Of a stretch of 44,809 nucleotides of DNA, positions 9,457 through 17,156 are shown in pieces (the first letter of the stretch is position 1; each line of letters starts with the position of its first letter). The stretch is from the IMG/VR virus record IMGVR_UViG_3300033148_002644, positions 1 through 44,809 of that record; one strand, written 5' to 3'. A model generated the notes under the pieces. The model searched no databases. It had not been told where the DNA came from and was given only the letters and a program-made list of their open reading frames with translations. This DNA comes from a virus. The translations under genes were made by a program, and so were the position numbers.

Positions 9457-9499
9457 TGGTGTGCTCCTGTGTATGGCTGTTTCGCGGGGAAAGGTATGG

Positions 9500-10774
9500 C
9501 TATTCAGCCTTATTCAATGCAAGTGGGATAAAGAATCGTTCTCTGCCTGGAACATTCAGCACACCTTTAGGTACTACCTCTTTAATCATCTTAGCTCGTA
9601 GCATTGTGTTGACGAGAAAATCAATCTGGTTCGCGGGCACCTTTGAGTGGAGGAAGTGAACTAGCACTGACTCCCCAATTGGTTTCTTGTTACCAGAATA
9701 AAGTCTAACAAGATGCAAGAAGCACTCTTCGATTTCGGCGGCTTGGCCTCCGGAGCTGATCTCCTTAAAGATCTCCGGCATGATCTCTTCAGTCTCAAGA
9801 AGAAGCTCTTTCGCAGAAGTCCAATGGGCGAGGGTGATAACCATATGGTTGGATTCGCTGACGCTGAAGGCCATGGCAAGTTTCAGACAGTGCATGATAC
9901 GGCGAGCATTGTAGTGGAGAAGGCGCGAGTGCTGCGGGGCATCCAACGCACAACCATGCAAGTGCCAGTTCTCGATTGCTGCGGTAGCGTCTTCGGTGAT
10001 AGTGAAGTCACCTGTGAGGGCTGACATCTGTTTAAGATCGGAGATAAGATCATCCTTTAATTCTGGGTTATAGTTTTTCTTTCCCCAGAGAGTAACTCGT
10101 ACTGGCGTTCCTGCATATACCATAATAATACGTGAAGTGAATCCCATGCCATATGCAGCTTCAGGGAAAAGTTCCCCGAGATATTTTGGCTGCGTCCCCG
10201 ATATGATGCTAATGTGAGGCTTCTCAATGCGTAGTACTTCGCCTTTGGATCTGATTCGTTCCTCGAAGAGATCATAGCAGTTGTACAGTTCATTAAGTGC
10301 ACTGAGAAACCCAAGGTCGTGTGCTGGTAATAAGACACCAAGCTCCGGCACGGCACAGAGGAGGGAGTGGTAGCTGACATAGGTGTTTGTCTCCTTGTCG
10401 ATAATAGATTTGTGAGAGGACTCTTCGCTAAGCTGGTCAATGAGTCCCTTGTGTGTCATTGAGATTGGGGCAATGTTGAACTTGCCAGACGCTGCCCACA
10501 ATTCTCGCATAGGATTGATTGCTTGGTCTTTTCCGACCCCTGGAGGGGCGACGAAGAGCACAAACAGGTTAGGATACAATGGCCCGCCATTTGTTGTAAT
10601 CTGACAACGACGTTCAAGGGCACCGGCCACGCCTGAGACTGCTGCCCAACGTCTAAAAATCTCCGGGCTTGGCACATCCTTTGTGTACTCAAGGAAGGAC
10701 TGTATCCAGCAGGGAAGTGTTCGCACTTCTGGTTCTTGTTCTTTCGTCGTGCCCGGTGAATTCGCTGAGGCCAT
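9500..10774 (-). CDS. DUF3987-like ATPase (helicase/primase-associated)
   Basis: 424 residues. Residues about 75-85 read APPGVGKDQAI, a Walker A motif. Further on are AVPELGVLL (Walker B-like, E in place of DE) and SIISGTQPKYL (sensor-like), the order seen in DUF3987 proteins of phages and plasmids, which combine a P-loop with a replication role. The N-terminal PCWIQSFLEY...SPEIFRRWAAVSG also fits that family. It lies directly downstream of the polymerase, overlapping it by 86 bases, and no other replicative helicase is present, so it may serve as the fork helicase. The start has only a weak ribosome site (GAG at ten bases), so a later start is possible. Confidence 0.7.
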   Translation of the reverse strand: MASANSPGTTKEQEPEVRTLPCWIQSFLEYTKDVPSPEIFRRWAAVSGVAGALERRCQITTNGGPLYPNLFVLFVAPPGVGKDQAINPMRELWAASGKFNIAPISMTHKGLIDQLSEESSHKSIIDKETNTYVSYHSLLCAVPELGVLLPAHDLGFLSALNELYNCYDLFEERIRSKGEVLRIEKPHISIISGTQPKYLGELFPEAAYGMGFTSRIIMVYAGTPVRVTLWGKKNYNPELKDDLISDLKQMSALTGDFTITEDATAAIENWHLHGCALDAPQHSRLLHYNARRIMHCLKLAMAFSVSESNHMVITLAHWTSAKELLLETEEIMPEIFKEISSGGQAAEIEECFLHLVRLYSGNKKPIGESVLVHFLHSKVPANQIDFLVNTMLRAKMIKEVVPKGVLNVPGRERFFIPLALNKAE

Positions 10775-12188
10775 CTGGATTGTTCTCGCTTTTATGGTTC
10801 CAATTCCAGCCCACTTGGGCTTCTGAAGGTATGATTAATTCTCGATCGCCGAGTGGTATTGGTACGGTGATAAGATCAAGAACCTGAGGTATGATCTTAT
10901 CTTCATCTTTTTCTGGGTACTGAATTAAAATTGCATCGTGGATCTGTCCGAGCATTTGGACACAGTCTGCTTTCCATACCCGCCATGCACCGAGATTGAG
11001 AATGTCTCCAACGGTAGATTGCGGATTGTACGCAATTGCCTCACGCAATGTCGCATCGTCATTTCTGCGGCCAAAGAAAAACCTTTTTCTTCCGAGAAGT
11101 GTGGTGAGATGGCCGTGGATTTGTAGTTGCCTTGCAACTTCGTGGTGCCATTTACGAATACCAGGAAATGCGTCAAAGTAACTTCGCTGGAATCTTTGCA
11201 TAACTTCAGTTTCCACCTTAAGGTGGCGAGCCATAGTGTAAGGAGTGCCGTAGTAATTAGTGCCATGCCCCCCTCTTTTCGCCATATCTCGATATGTGAA
11301 GTCTCGGTAGAAAGTTTGTCCGGCGATAGATTTTTTATCATGGTAAAGTTCTCCTGTCCAGGGTAGGCCTGTCCACACCATACGACAGACGGTTGTATGT
11401 AAATCGCCAGATTCGCAAGCGTCAAGGTATTCAGTCTCACCGAAGAGCTGGTAGATGATTCCAGCTACAGCCCTAGACTCAGCTTGCTCAAGATCAATAT
11501 AGGCAAACTTCATACCGGGATCAGCTACGAAGATGGTGCGAAGTTTCTCGGTAATGTTTTGTAAGTTGGTACCAGTACCAAAGGCATTTGCCGAACTTGA
11601 CCATCTACCTGTTTCCGTCCCGGCAACATTATATGATGCCCTAATTCTACCATCTTTGTCAACCCCACTACGAAGAACAGAAAGCAGTTTTGTATGGTCG
11701 CGAAGGGCAAGGATAGTGGATATGATTGGGCGAGACATAAAGTGCGGGCGAAGATTTTCCAAGGCGTTGCGGTCAGTTGATGGCCCATACTTGCCGTTGG
11801 CTCCCCGCTTTGTTTGGACAGGTAGGCCCATGATTGAGTAGAGAAAGTCTTTAAGTTGTTTGGGTGAGTTAGGGTTAAGATCCTGTTCCCAGACAGCATT
11901 AGACATACGGTTAAGGTTGGCTTGAAGTAACTTTTTCTTTGCTTCAAACTCAAGGATCATTGTGGTCTTGAGTGCTGAGTCAATCCGTACCCCACGAGTC
12001 ATCATCTCAAGTGCGGGCGCTTGCATTGCACGCTCGAATGTGTAGATGAGATCAGCATTCTTAGTGACCTGTGGATCTTGAGCAAGGCCAACTTCATGAG
12101 TGACGCAACAATCAAGCGCGTTGTAACACCAGTGGGTTTGCTCAGGATCGAGAGTTGGAAGCTCGGCGGAGTTAATTATGAGAGCCAT
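10689..12188 (-). CDS. polA: DNA polymerase family A, with only the Exo III end of the exonuclease
   Basis: 499 residues. Polymerase motif A is DLEQAESR (232-239), motif B starts R300-x3-K304 and ends NYYG (311-314), and motif C is QIHDAIL with the catalytic HD at 417-418. The DxE-containing part of the 3'-5' exonuclease is missing. Instead the protein begins with about 20 residues and then WCYNALDCCVTHEV, whose Y22-x3-D26 matches Exo III (Y/D) of DEDDy exonucleases. The rest of that exonuclease is on the gene at 12428-13501, so the enzyme is probably a two-chain polymerase. Oddities are Ala after the HD of motif C where Glu is usual, and His308 at about the F762 position of E. coli Pol I. 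An AGGAG lies ten bases before the ATG. Confidence 0.92.
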   Translation of the reverse strand: MALIINSAELPTLDPEQTHWCYNALDCCVTHEVGLAQDPQVTKNADLIYTFERAMQAPALEMMTRGVRIDSALKTTMILEFEAKKKLLQANLNRMSNAVWEQDLNPNSPKQLKDFLYSIMGLPVQTKRGANGKYGPSTDRNALENLRPHFMSRPIISTILALRDHTKLLSVLRSGVDKDGRIRASYNVAGTETGRWSSSANAFGTGTNLQNITEKLRTIFVADPGMKFAYIDLEQAESRAVAGIIYQLFGETEYLDACESGDLHTTVCRMVWTGLPWTGELYHDKKSIAGQTFYRDFTYRDMAKRGGHGTNYYGTPYTMARHLKVETEVMQRFQRSYFDAFPGIRKWHHEVARQLQIHGHLTTLLGRKRFFFGRRNDDATLREAIAYNPQSTVGDILNLGAWRVWKADCVQMLGQIHDAILIQYPEKDEDKIIPQVLDLITVPIPLGDRELIIPSEAQVGWNWNHKSENNPDGLSEFTGHDERTRTRSANTSLLDTVLP

Positions 12189-12424
12189 TCTTCTAATCTC
12201 CTATGCAGCCTTGCATTAAAGTATCTTCGCCAAACATAGCTGCGAATAATTGCGGTCACTGTAAAGATGCCGACGATGCCGAGATTCTGCACCATGTTTG
12301 TTTCGATGCCATAGAGTGGCCCCGCAATGTATTCCCATACAAGGAGGGAGATCACAAAGCCGCTAGCGATGTTGAGGTTGATCTCGATAAAGGACTCGAG
12401 ACGGGATTGGGCGTGGGATTTCAT
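12176..12424 (-). CDS. Small two-helix membrane protein (DUF7220-like) inside the split polymerase
   Basis: 82 residues: ESFIEINLNIASGFVISLLVW is a first membrane segment and LGIVGIFTVTAIIRSYVWRRYF a second, ending in basic residues. The pattern N-x3-GF, P-L-x-G, then IFT-x-x-x-IIRSYVxRRxF matches a small membrane-protein family common in phages, which I know as DUF7220 with unknown function. It starts three bases after the exonuclease stop and overlaps the polymerase start by 13 bases, so it sits precisely between the two halves of the proofreading domain. Whether it tethers the polymerase to the membrane or is an unrelated insertion cannot be told here. Confidence 0.8.
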   Translation of the reverse strand: MKSHAQSRLESFIEINLNIASGFVISLLVWEYIAGPLYGIETNMVQNLGIVGIFTVTAIIRSYVWRRYFNARLHRRLEEWLS

Positions 12425-12427
12425 GAG

Positions 12428-13501
12428 TTAGTCATCCTTCTTTATTAGATCTTTCCCTTTTACTTTCCTCATCTCTTTCCAACTTGCCTCGTTGGTGTAG
12501 ATAGATCCGAGAAAGCCAAGACCTTTGGGAAGTTCAGGTTGTAGTGCATGGGCCTGGAGCATAGTGTCCAGGGTTGAATTTTTCGGGGCTATTCCCATCT
12601 TACGCCATAGCCACTGGATGTCATACATTCCGTTCTGGGCTTCTTTAGGCATATGGGTTTGGAGTATTTGCTTTACCCACTGCCAAGCTGTAATTTCATC
12701 CTTCGGGTTGTTCCAGTAGGAGAAGCTGGGGTTCCGTCTATCTACGAAAGGGATACACAGCGCATGGTAGGGATCTCCCGCGAAGCCTATGCAGGTAATC
12801 ATGTCGTGTGCAGTCTCGATGTCGTATGTGATCTTCTCAGCTTTAGTCAGATGCACATGAAAGAATTGTTCGATGTCAGCCAGAGTAGGTTCCAACCAGA
12901 TGTCTCTTGCTGGCCGGACGATTTCAGGGAACTCTACTTCCCTCTTTGCTTTCATCAGATCAGCAAGAACCACAGGCCGGTTGCCCCACTGACGTAGAAC
13001 AGCAGCAGGGTGAAAAGTGGGAAGCACTTTGTAGCCAGGAACAAGGGTAGACTCCGTAACGGTTCCTCGGATTGTAGTGATCTTTGGATTTTGGAGCAAG
13101 GCCCATGTAGCTGTGCCCCCAAGAGCAATAATAAGATTCGGTTTGACATTGGAGATCTCCTCAGCAAGCCGGGTAAGTTCAGGAAGATACTCCGGTCGAA
13201 TGTATTTACCCTGGCGAAGTGCTGGGTAGGGGTAGGACTTGCCCCCGACCTCAGCCTTCTTACCACAGAAAGCATCCAGTTTATTTCCTGGTGGGCGAGA
13301 AAGGAATACACTGGTGAGGTAGCATTCCTTTCTGTCTATACCTGCATCAGCGAGCATCCGGGTAAGTTCCTGACCAGAGGCACCGACAAAAGGTTGGTGC
13401 AGCAGCTCCTCTTGTTTGCCGGGGGCCTCACCTACGATTACAATGCGGGCATTGACTGGGCCTGTTGGTTTGCAACAAGGGTTAGGAACAGGAGGTGTCA
13501 A
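12428..13501 (-). CDS. Uracil-DNA glycosylase fused to 3'-5' exonuclease (Exo I and II)
   Basis: 357 residues. Residues 20-45 hold GEAPGKQEE...PFVGASG, motif 1 of family 4/5 uracil-DNA glycosylases, and 163-170 hold FHPAAVLR, motif 2; the iron-sulphur cysteines of family 4 are incomplete. From about 200 an RNaseH-fold exonuclease begins: YDIET (D227, E229) is Exo I, and NGMYDIQWL (D294) is Exo II. The chain stops at KKDD just before the Exo III helix, which is found at the start of the polymerase gene. The start is TTG with GGAG eight bases upstream, overlapping the previous stop. The fusion puts uracil recognition next to proofreading. Confidence 0.88.
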   Translation of the reverse strand: MTPPVPNPCCKPTGPVNARIVIVGEAPGKQEELLHQPFVGASGQELTRMLADAGIDRKECYLTSVFLSRPPGNKLDAFCGKKAEVGGKSYPYPALRQGKYIRPEYLPELTRLAEEISNVKPNLIIALGGTATWALLQNPKITTIRGTVTESTLVPGYKVLPTFHPAAVLRQWGNRPVVLADLMKAKREVEFPEIVRPARDIWLEPTLADIEQFFHVHLTKAEKITYDIETAHDMITCIGFAGDPYHALCIPFVDRRNPSFSYWNNPKDEITAWQWVKQILQTHMPKEAQNGMYDIQWLWRKMGIAPKNSTLDTMLQAHALQPELPKGLGFLGSIYTNEASWKEMRKVKGKDLIKKDD

Positions 13502-13950
13502 GATATTCTCTCCGCTTTTGTTGTGCCTTTAGTAAGAACTCTGTCATCCAGGTCTTTCCGGTTGTGGTAGCTGTTTGACATAATCTTCGCGCAGCATATC
13601 ATGTGATCTACGTGAGGCAGGCCAGATTCAGGATCACAATTCTCTCCATTAAGGAAGGCATCATAGTGTCTTCGTAGACTAGCGGCAGACTCTTGCCAAG
13701 ACATTCCTTTGAGCCAATTGCCGAGGGAATATTTAACCAGACCTTTCTCCCAAACGGCAGCCTCACCGATTTGAACTTCGCGGCCAAGGGAGTTAAGGTC
13801 TAGCCGTGGCTTGCCGGTGTTGTGACGGAGACCTTCAATCTTGCTAAAAGCTTTTGAAAGAACCGGAGCATCACAAACAATACAATATCCACTGTCTGTT
13901 GTTTCAATTAGTTTTCCCGGAGCAGGAAAACAAGCCTTACAGATGCTCAT
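13498..13950 (-). CDS. dATP/dGTP diphosphohydrolase-like protein (DUF5664 type) with zinc-finger N-terminus
   Basis: 150 residues. The N-terminus has C4-x2-C7 and C23-x2-C26, a likely zinc site. Then RHNTGKPRLDLNSL, KYSLGNWLKGM, ASLRRHYDAFLNGE and DPESGLPHVDHMICCA follow in the order known from the DUF5664 family, all-alpha NTP-pyrophosphohydrolase relatives described as dATP/dGTP diphosphohydrolase N-terminal domains. The E/H/D residues of the helices are likely metal ligands. It lies between dUTPase and the glycosylase-exonuclease with ATGA overlaps on both sides, fitting control of the dNTP pool. Substrate is inferred only. Confidence 0.72.
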   Translation of the reverse strand: MSICKACFPAPGKLIETTDSGYCIVCDAPVLSKAFSKIEGLRHNTGKPRLDLNSLGREVQIGEAAVWEKGLVKYSLGNWLKGMSWQESAASLRRHYDAFLNGENCDPESGLPHVDHMICCAKIMSNSYHNRKDLDDRVLTKGTTKAERIS

Positions 13951-14453
13951 TTTCCTGTACTCCCGAAGCCAGCTTCACCACGAGAAGTCGTGTTCAGTTC
14001 TTCCACGGGTAGCCATTGGACATCAACGTAGGGAAGAATAAGTAGCTGAGCGATTCGATATCCCGGCTGGATTTCATACGACTCGTGTAGATTAGGCGAC
14101 GCTAGTGTAAGCCCGACAAAGATTTCCCCACGGTAGTCTGGGTTAATGAGACCTGGTGTGTTTGCGGGAGCTACAAGGTGATTGATTCCTAGACCACTGC
14201 GAGGTATGACCAGACCGCAGAAGGAGTTGGGAATCTCAATCGCAACTCCAGTCGGGATTCGCGCCGCACAATGAGACTGCACAGTGTATGCGGTTGTGCC
14301 AGCAGCATAGAGATCCCAAGCAGCGGCAAAGGGTGAACCCTTAGTTGGGAGGGTGTGGCAATGGGGAAGCTCCTTCATGCGGATGAGCATGGGAACAGAG
14401 TCATGCACTTGAGAGTTTTTAGGTTCAGTCTTGTCGGGGGTTTTTCCAAACAT
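13947..14453 (-). CDS. dut: dUTPase (trimeric type) with Asn at the catalytic Asp position
   Basis: 168 residues. All five motifs are visible: 1 AAAWDLYAA (43-51), 2 PRSGLG (84-89), 3 GLINPDYRG (101-109), 4 GYRIAQLL (131-138), 5 RGEAGFGSTG (158-167). In motif 3 the usual ID-x-x-Y carries the water-activating aspartate; here codon AAC gives Asn104 instead, a one-base change from GAC. Without it the enzyme may be inactive, slow, or used for binding. It is in an operon with ThyX (TAATG overlap), so the pair would normally lower dUTP and supply dTMP. The first 20 residues are an extra polar extension. Confidence 0.93.
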   Translation of the reverse strand: MFGKTPDKTEPKNSQVHDSVPMLIRMKELPHCHTLPTKGSPFAAAWDLYAAGTTAYTVQSHCAARIPTGVAIEIPNSFCGLVIPRSGLGINHLVAPANTPGLINPDYRGEIFVGLTLASPNLHESYEIQPGYRIAQLLILPYVDVQWLPVEELNTTSRGEAGFGSTGK

Positions 14454-15103
14454 TAGTTATTCTCCTTAATTGCTGTTGCTATATTGGGGAATTGAGAATT
14501 GAAGATGTCACGAATTGCCTCGGCAATCTCACGGTGCTCAAGCTGAACGTGGTCATCACAGCGGATTGCAAGGTAGTGAAGCCAGCTGCGGATTGATCCG
14601 GTCATGTAAAGTGTGGTCTGGGTAGTAAGAGGAAGAACCATTCGGGCACACTCTTTGGCAACACCATCTGCGAGTAGCTGTCCGTACAAATTTTGGCAGG
14701 ATTCTAAGTGGTCACGCACACCTTGGTGGGCATCATGCTCCCACGGCAGGTGTGCTGTACTGCTTTGTCTGTTATGCTCAGCTTGATAACGTAGTTGCAC
14801 CGGTTCCATGTCGTTAACATTGGCATACCGCTGAGAGAATTCCTGGAACGAGAAAGATCTGTGACGAAGAATTTGTGTGCCGATTGCGCGGGAAGTTTTA
14901 ATCTCCACTGTCATTGAGCTGTGTTCAAAGGGCGACCAGTGTTTATGCTTGACAAGATAAGCGATTAGATCTGATGCTGTCTTCATATTCATTTGGTTGC
15001 TAGGGTTGGATGCTCGCGCAATGTAGACGATGAACTCTTCTGCGTTCAGAAGTTTCCCCTCTATGAGCATTGGTTGGGTCAGGGCTCTCAGTGTTACTTC
15101 CAT
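14453..15103 (-). CDS. thyX: Flavin-dependent thymidylate synthase ThyX
   Basis: 216 residues, the normal family size. The signature RHRSFSFQEFSQRY at 80-93 matches RHRxxSxxExSxRY, which binds FAD and dUMP. The C-terminal SIRSWLHYLAIRCDDHVQLEHREIA region supplies the second nucleotide-binding part, with an RxxxxHxxxRxxxxxQxE-like pattern. It converts dUMP to dTMP using methylenetetrahydrofolate and NADPH. AGGAG lies seven bases before the ATG, and the gene overlaps the dUTPase start, so the two are coupled. Confidence 0.95.
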   Translation of the reverse strand: MEVTLRALTQPMLIEGKLLNAEEFIVYIARASNPSNQMNMKTASDLIAYLVKHKHWSPFEHSSMTVEIKTSRAIGTQILRHRSFSFQEFSQRYANVNDMEPVQLRYQAEHNRQSSTAHLPWEHDAHQGVRDHLESCQNLYGQLLADGVAKECARMVLPLTTQTTLYMTGSIRSWLHYLAIRCDDHVQLEHREIAEAIRDIFNSQFPNIATAIKENN

Positions 15104-15104
15104 C

Positions 15105-16514
15105 TTAGTTCTCCTCAGTTAGTTTAGCAAGATTGCTTGCACGAGTGAAGGCATCTGCGGCTGTCTCGGCAAACTCGGTGTTCATCTCCAGGCCTAACAC
15201 AAATTTCGCACCAAGGCTATCGGCGGCCCGGAGGGCAGATCCTGAGCCACACGTAGGGTCGAGTAGTGTGGTGTGCTCGTCAACCAGCATTCGGAAGAAA
15301 TGCCTGAGCATGGGTTCAGGTTTCTCACTTGCATGGATTCGGTTTCGAGCTGTAGGTGCCGCATAACTATTCGCAACAGCTTGGACAACTTGTCGGTCTC
15401 CTCGTGAGATAAAGAGTGCGGTTTCATAAGTGTAGCGTGGGCCACGGTTGTAGTCGGGGAGGATACCTTTGTTATCTGACTTGTGCCAAATGAGTGGGCG
15501 GGGGTTGATGGTAAGGGTTGGCGCTTGAACTGAAAAGAACTGCCGTGTTCGTTCGTGCATCTCGTGATCTCCGGCAAGCCAGAAAACAATGTGGGCAGAG
15601 GGGAGAAGGATTCGATCAAGGTTCGAGCATAGTGCGCCAAGTAGTTCCCAATAGGTATCTGCGCTGTCATCGTATTCTCCCCAGGCTGCGGTGTTCCCTT
15701 GGTCTGATTTATCATGCCCTATTCCGTAGGGAAAATCACAATGGAGTAGATTGAATTTTGGGCCGGAATACTCCTCGGCCCAAGTTAGGAATGAGAGGTT
15801 GAGGATGGGGGAGGCAGGTCTTCTTTGTTCTGGCTTGGGAACGGCTAGATACTCTGTATTGTCGTTTCCTCCCGAAAGGTCAATATCAATACTAGATGTA
15901 CCAATGTCAGGAAGATTACTATCTTTTATAATGTCATCCATGCTGGCAAGTTCATCTGCGATAGCCCGAGATTGATTGCGCTGGATTGTGTTGTATGCAG
16001 CGGTTAGTCCACCAGAAGCCACAACACGAGGGTTCTCAGCGTTAAGTTCCTTCGCTACAGAGAGATGCTTACTTGCGGTGCCGGGGGCAATGCCAAGGGC
16101 TGATGCGGTGCGGGAGACTCCCCACTCCCGATCGAGGTTTTCTTGGAGTTGGTGGTAGCGTAGAATGGCACGGGCAGAATCTTGCCATGTCATCTCTGTT
16201 CGTTTAATGTTCTCGGAAAGTTCAAGGGCTTCAAGTTCTTCGGGAGCCACATCGTAGGCAAAATGACAAGGGATAGTTGTCCAGGTCTCTTCGCCTTTAG
16301 CCATGAGCAGTAGTGCATAAGCTTGTAGTCTATGCTCCCCTGCAATTAATTTATTTGTGTCCCGCTCAACTAAGATCGGGTGGATTAGCCCGTGGATAAA
16401 AATATCCACAGCGAGTTCACGTACTTTACCCTCGTTAATTGTAGAACGTTGTCTGGAGTCTCGGTCGCAGATGATCTGACCGAGAGGGATAAACGAGGTT
16501 TGGTAATCTATCAC
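15105..16514 (-). CDS. ParB-like domain fused to a beta-class DNA methyltransferase
   Basis: 469 residues from a GTG start with AGGAG seven bases upstream; the longer TTG-started reading has no such site. The N-terminus is ParB/Srx-like: LIAGEHRLQAY (near 55-65) is box II, ELSENIKRTEMTWQDSARA follows, then a helix-turn-helix VSRTASALGIAPGTASKHLS. The C-terminal half is a methyltransferase: DFPYGIG near 260 is the catalytic D-x-P-Y motif IV and DPTCGSG at 419-425 is motif I. Motif IV before motif I is the beta arrangement (N6-adenine or N4-cytosine). ParB-methyltransferase fusions are known in phages and probably modify phage DNA against restriction. Target site unknown. Confidence 0.88.
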   Translation of the reverse strand: MIDYQTSFIPLGQIICDRDSRQRSTINEGKVRELAVDIFIHGLIHPILVERDTNKLIAGEHRLQAYALLLMAKGEETWTTIPCHFAYDVAPEELEALELSENIKRTEMTWQDSARAILRYHQLQENLDREWGVSRTASALGIAPGTASKHLSVAKELNAENPRVVASGGLTAAYNTIQRNQSRAIADELASMDDIIKDSNLPDIGTSSIDIDLSGGNDNTEYLAVPKPEQRRPASPILNLSFLTWAEEYSGPKFNLLHCDFPYGIGHDKSDQGNTAAWGEYDDSADTYWELLGALCSNLDRILLPSAHIVFWLAGDHEMHERTRQFFSVQAPTLTINPRPLIWHKSDNKGILPDYNRGPRYTYETALFISRGDRQVVQAVANSYAAPTARNRIHASEKPEPMLRHFFRMLVDEHTTLLDPTCGSGSALRAADSLGAKFVLGLEMNTEFAETAADAFTRASNLAKLTEEN

Positions 16515-16524
16515 GACTGAACTC

Positions 16525-16593
16525 CTATAACGGAAAGGGTTGAGGGCCACAAGTAGCAAGCATAAGGGTGAGCATTGTTATCACTAATTGCAT
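16525..16593 (-). CDS. Possible 22-residue hydrophobic leader peptide
   Basis: The frame MQLVITMLTLMLATCGPQPFPL runs from an ATG with GGAG eight bases upstream and stops at a TAG that overlaps the ribosome site of the methyltransferase gene. It is a single hydrophobic stretch, with LATC resembling but not matching a lipobox (Thr at -1). It may be a leader whose translation controls the next gene, a tiny membrane peptide, or chance. The good ribosome site and exact placement are the only evidence. Confidence 0.4.
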   Translation of the reverse strand: MQLVITMLTLMLATCGPQPFPL

Positions 16594-16607
16594 ATGGTTC
16601 TCCTAAA

Positions 16608-16639
16608 TTGACGGGAGATAATAGTCTACCTCCCGTCAA
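16608..16639 (-). promoter_or_regulatory. Perfect 10-bp hairpin before the methyltransferase unit
   Basis: TTGACGGGAG at 16608-16617 pairs exactly with CTCCCGTCAA at 16630-16639 around a 12-base loop. On the transcribed strand it lies between the stop of the upstream gene and the TTTAGGAG ribosome site. There is no U run after it, so it looks more like an mRNA stabiliser, processing site or attenuator than a terminator. Confidence 0.65.
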
Positions 16640-16659
16640 GGTCTATGCTAAGGTCGTGG

Positions 16660-17091
16660 TTATTGTGGTGCTGTTATCTTGTCAATATTAGCATAGGTAG
16701 CTTCACCATTGATTTCATGCTTAATGAAGCCAGAGACATAGACACCTGCGGTTTCAGGTATACACTCAGCAAAGGTACGACCTGAGGTATTGATCCCGCA
16801 ATTTTCAAGGAAGTCTTTCAGGCGCCAGATGGCATCGTCAGTGAGGAAGCAATCGAACTTCATCTTCTTACCCTGCCAGTTGTTAACTTGCGCGAGAAGA
16901 TCCTGGTCAACGTCTTCACCAGCTGCAATTGGACTAAGCTGAAAGCGGACGAAAGGTGTACCCTTTTTGGAGGATGTATCAAAAGCATGTTCGACTACAG
17001 CGAACTGATACGTTCCAGCGGGGAGTGGTTTTGGTTTCTCTACCTCGTCAGCCTGTTGGCTGAGTAGAGACTCAAAGTTTACTTCTGTCAT
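16660..17091 (-). CDS. Putative ssDNA-binding protein (DUF669-like)
   Basis: 143 residues with GGAG seven to eight bases before the ATG. LPAGTYQFAVVEHAFDTSSKKGTPFVRFQLSPI at 23-55 is a beta-rich opening like the OB-fold proteins found beside phage RecA/Sak ATPases (DUF669 and relatives: LxxGxYxxxVxxA, then KxGxPxxxxxxxI). Beta stretches GVYVSGFIKHEI and YANIDKI close the barrel. It lies two genes downstream of the Sak4-like ATPase, in a recombination cluster. Single-strand binding is inferred; note it lacks the acidic tail that several neighbours carry. Confidence 0.55.
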   Translation of the reverse strand: MTEVNFESLLSQQADEVEKPKPLPAGTYQFAVVEHAFDTSSKKGTPFVRFQLSPIAAGEDVDQDLLAQVNNWQGKKMKFDCFLTDDAIWRLKDFLENCGINTSGRTFAECIPETAGVYVSGFIKHEINGEATYANIDKITAPQ

Positions 17092-17156
17092 AATGGTTCT
17101 CCTAGATTGAGACGCTGCTCAGCTCACCACTCGTAGGCAGGTGACGCCGGGAAGAG

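Noticed and set aside
13498-13950. Possible 2-aminoadenine (Z) genome because of the dATP/dGTP diphosphohydrolase-like gene
   Set aside because: No PurZ-type adenylosuccinate synthetase or DatZ-type HD phosphohydrolase is present, so the pathway is incomplete.
16515-16559. TTG start 15 codons upstream for the ParB-methyltransferase
   Set aside because: No ribosome site, while the GTG at 16514 has AGGAG at seven bases.
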